A stretch of DNA of 64,000 nucleotides from Anaspis maculata (Eukaryota; Arthropoda; Insecta; Coleoptera; Scraptiidae). Within the stretch, counting starts at the first letter, position 1. Each line of letters starts with the position of its first letter. Location of the stretch: contig OX421964.1 of NCBI GenBank assembly GCA_949128115.1, positions 124,001-188,000 of the forward strand, given 5' to 3'. A program made the position numbers and the translations under genes. The notes under the pieces are model-generated. The model was given only the letters and a program-made list of their open reading frames with translations, was not told the DNA's origin and ran no database searches. Positions 61,301 to 64,000 of this stretch are shown piece by piece.

Positions 61301-64000
61301 ACTTGAACTTTTTGGATAATAACTGTGTCTTTTCTCTTGATATTTTTGTAAGTTAACGGATGTTGCGTTTGGAACAAGTAGCTGCCAACTCAAAGAGTGG
61401 TGACCGATCGTTTTCAAAGTCACGTGGGTTGAAGTTTGAAGTCACGTGGGATGGAGCTTGAAGTCAGGTGGGTTAAGACCTGAACTTTTTGGATAACAAT
61501 TGTGTCTTTTTTTTTTTTGATATTTGTGTTCGTTCGTCAGATGTTGCGTTTGGAACAAGTAGCTGCCAACTCAAAAAGTGGTGATCGATCGTTTTTAAAG
61601 TCACGTGGGTTGGAGTTTGAAGTCACGTGGGTTGGAGCTTGAAGTCACGTGGGTTAGGACCTGAACTTTTTGGATAACAATTGTGTCTATTTTTTGATAT
61701 TTTTGTTCGTCGGATGTTGCGTTTGGAACAAGTAGCTGCCAACTTGAAAAGTGGTGACCGATAATTTTTAAAGTCACGTGGGTTGAAGTTTGATGTCACG
61801 TGGGTTGGAGCCTGAAGTCACGTGGGTTCAAACCTGAACTTTTTGGATAACAATTGTGTCTATTTTTTGATATTTTTGTTCGTTCGTCGGATGTTGCGTT
61901 TGAAACGAGTAGCTGCCAACTTGAAAAGTGGTGACCGATCGTTTTTAAAGTCACGTGGGTTGAAGTTTAAAGTCACGTGGGTTGGAGCCTGAAGTCACGT
62001 GGGTTGAAACCTGAACTTTTTGGATAACAATTGTCTTTTTTCCTTATGATATTTGTGTTCGTTCGACGGATGTTGCGTTTGAAACAAGTAGCTGCCAACT
62101 CAAAAAGTGGTGACCGATCGTTTTTGAAGTCACGTGGGTTGGAGTTTAAAGTCACGTGGGTTGGAGCTCAAAGTCACGTGGGATAGGACCTGAACTTTCT
62201 GGATAACAATTGTGTCTTTTTCTTCGATATTTGTGTTCGTTTGACGGATGTTGCGTTTGGAACAAGTAGCTGCCAATTCCAAAAGTGGTGACGGATCGTT
62301 TTAAAAGTCACGTGAGTTGAAGCCTGGAGGCACGTGGGTTGAAGCCTGAAGTCACGTGGGTTGGAGCCTGAAGTCACGTGGGTTAGGACCTGAAATTTTT
62401 GGATAACAATTGTGTCTTTTTTTTGATAATTGTGTTCGTTTGGCGGATGTTGCGTTTGGATCAAGTAGCTGCCAACTGAAAAAGTGGTGACCGATCGTTC
62501 TAAAAGTCACGTGGGTTGAAGTTTGAAGTCACGTGGGTTGGAGCCTGAAGTCACGTGGGTTCAAACTTGAACTTTTTGGAAAATAATTGTGTCTTTTCTT
62601 TTGATATTTGTGTTAGTTAACGGATGTTGCGTTTGGAACAAGTAGCTGCCAACTCAAAAAGTGGTGACCGATCGTTTTTAAAGTCACGTGGGTTGGAGTT
62701 TAAAGTCACGTGGGTTGGAGCTTGAAGTCACATGGGTTGAGACCTGAACTTTTTGGATAACAATTGTGTCTTTTTTTTGATATTTGTGTTCGTTCGTCAG
62801 ATGTTGCGTTTGGAACAAGTAGCTGCCAACTCAAAAAGTGGTGACCGATCGTTTTTAAAGTCACGTGGGTTGGAGTTTGAAGTCACGTGGGTTGGAGCTT
62901 GAAGTCACGTGGGTTAAGACCTGAACTTTTTGGATAACAATTGTGTCTATTTTTTGATATTTTTGTTCGTCGGATGTTGCGTTTGGAACGAGTAGCAGCC
63001 AACTTGAAAAGTGGTGACCGATCGTTTTTGAAGTCACGTGGGTTGAAATTTGAAGTCACGTGGGTTGGAGTTTGAAGTCACGTGGGTTGGAGCTTGAAGT
63101 CACGTGGGTTAAGACCTGAACTTTTTGAATAACAATTGTGTCTTTTTTTTTGATATTTGTGTTCGTTCGTCAGATGTTGCGTTTGGAACAAGTAGCTGCC
63201 AACTCAAAAAGTGGTGACCGATCGTTTTTAAAGTCACGTGGGTTGGAGTTTGAAGTCACGTGGGTTGGAGCCCGGAGCACGTGGGTTAGGACCTGAACTC
63301 TTTGGATAACAATTGTGTCTATTTTTTGATATTTTTGTTCGTTCGACGGATGTTGCGTTTGGAACGAGTAGCAGCCAACTTAAAAAGTGGTGACCGATCG
63401 TTTTTGAAGTCACGTGGGTTGAAATTCGAAGTCACGTGGGTTGGAGTTTGGAGTCACGTGGGTTGAAACCTAAACTTTTTGGATAACAATTGTCTTTTTT
63501 TTTCTTCGATATTTGTGTTCGTTTGACGGATGTTGCGTTTGGAACAAGTAGCTGCCAACTCAAAAAGTGGTGACCGATTGTTTTTAAAGTCACGTGGGTT
63601 GGAGTTTGAAGTCACGTGGGTTGGAGCTCGAAGTCACGTGGGTTAGAACCTGAACTTTTTGGATAACAATTGTGTCTATTTTTTGATATTTTTGTTCGTT
63701 CGTCGGATGTTGCGTTTGGAACGAGTAGCAGCCAACTTAAAAAGTGGTGACCGATCGTTTTAAAGTCACGTGGGTTGAAATTTGAAATCACGTGGGTTGG
63801 AGTTTGAAGTCACGTGGGTTGAAACCTGAACTTTTTGGATAACAATTGTCTTTTTTTTCCGATATTTGTGTTCGTTTGACGGATGTTGCGTTTGGAACAA
63901 GTAGCTGCTAACTCAAAAAGTGGTGACCGATCGTTTTCAAAGTCACGTGGGTTGAAGTTTGATGTCACGTGGGTTGGAGCCTGAAGTCACGTGGGTTCAA
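61301..64000 (+). repeat. Divergent right-hand segment of the array
   Basis: About 15 monomers carry many changes seen nowhere else in the window: GTAAGTTAACGG near 61,350, GTGATCGATCG near 61,582, ACCGATAATTTT near 61,758, TCCTTATGATATT near 62,041, GGATCAAG near 62,458, CACATGGG near 62,730 and ACTCTTTGG near 63,297. No near-identical partner block was found. The basic monomer and the box array are intact. It may be an older or less homogenised layer, perhaps nearer an array edge; no array end is visible. Confidence 0.75.
62924..63118 (+). repeat. Independent four-box monomer (195 bp)
   Basis: Four CACGTG boxes are separated by AAATTTGA, GAGTTTGA and GAGCTTGA linkers, with no GGAGG linker as in the common four-box type. 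The unit also has one TTCG fewer (TTTGTTCGTCGG). The extra subrepeat was therefore gained independently of the common 200-bp class. Confidence 0.85.

Larger units (their letters stand above)
1..64000 (+). repeat. Tandem satellite array, ~178-bp monomer, fills the window
   Basis: One repeat family runs from the first to the last base, always in the same orientation. Successive AACTTTTTGG landmarks fall at 1, 178, 356 (as CACTTTTTGG), 533 and 731, then continue at 156-201-bp steps to the end. In order, each unit holds an ACAATTGT palindrome, a T tract, a TTCG-rich segment, GTTGCGTTTGGAAC, GTGGTGACCGATCG and a cluster of CACGTG boxes 22 bp apart. By spacing there are about 360 units; this is an estimate, not a count. 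No unique sequence interrupts the array. A satellite of about nucleosomal length in a long single-orientation array is typical of eukaryotic centromeric, pericentromeric or subtelomeric heterochromatin. I do not recognise the family, and the location is inferred. Confidence 0.98.

Noticed and set aside
501..62464. Family of 60-121-codon minus-strand open frames sharing NPRDF, LQPT and CSKRNIRQTN motifs
   Set aside because: They look like a repeat-protein family, but every copy is the translated satellite. The minus strand has few stops because the plus strand seldom has TTA, CTA or TCA in the needed frames. No ribosome-binding or splice context and no flanking gene structure are visible.
1..64000. 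Telomere repeats, rDNA, tRNA genes, retroelement or transposon insertions
   Set aside because: None was seen on either strand. Every stretch examined aligns with the satellite monomer and no foreign insertion breaks the phase.

Overview
The whole 64-kb window is one uninterrupted, head-to-tail array of a single satellite DNA family. The basic unit is about 178 bp and always lies in the same orientation; by spacing there are roughly 360 copies. I see no unique sequence, protein-coding gene, RNA gene, transposable element, CRISPR array or operon. The short open frames, nearly all on the minus strand, are the repeat translated over and over.

A megabase-style, single-orientation satellite of nucleosomal length points to a eukaryotic chromosome, most likely centromeric, pericentromeric or subtelomeric heterochromatin. 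I do not recognise the family and cannot name the species. The first unit (1-177), counted by hand, has A 42, C 24, G 49, T 62: 41% GC, with strong G and T excess on the + strand. It has 7 CpGs against about 6.6 expected, so CpG is not depleted.

Each unit has two halves. The left half, about 110 bp, runs AACTTTTTGG, an ACAATTGT palindrome, a T tract of about 8-14, a TTCGTTCG or TTCGTTTGACGG segment, GTTGCGTTTGGAAC, a GTAGCTGCCAACT block, then GTGGTGACCGATCG. The right half is a nested array, normally three copies, of a 22-bp subrepeat carrying GTCACGTGGGTT. Its CACGTG palindromes fall exactly 22 bp apart (116, 138 and 160 in the first unit). Units with 2, 3 or 4 boxes give length classes near 156, 178 and 200 bp, and one deletion class has lost the whole box cluster.

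Above the monomer the array is a layered set of segmental duplications containing many monomers. They were found from shared private variants and constant offsets: a 1,599-bp tandem duplication (8.16-11.36 kb), a roughly 6.3-kb one (19.04-31.55 kb), a 5,758-bp one (30.57-42.08 kb), a 3,768-bp one (43.78-51.31 kb) and a roughly 4.3/4.7-kb one (49.5-58.5 kb). There are also dispersed copies at offsets near 16.3-16.8, 31.9, 40.3 and 52.8 kb. Copies often differ by whole monomers, as expected from unequal exchange. The last 2.7 kb (from about 61.3 kb) carries many private changes and no near-identical partner here, so it may be an older layer or lie nearer an array edge.

The most interesting feature is the box array itself. 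GTCACGTG fits the budding-yeast centromere CDEI consensus RTCACRTG (bound by the bHLH protein Cbf1), and its core is also the plant G-box and the animal class-B E-box. Around a thousand such sites at two-helical-turn spacing, with a conserved core and variable linkers, make this satellite a candidate platform for a bHLH or bZIP protein. That is inference from sequence. All block boundaries below are good to about 50 bp, because adjacent monomers share long identical stretches.
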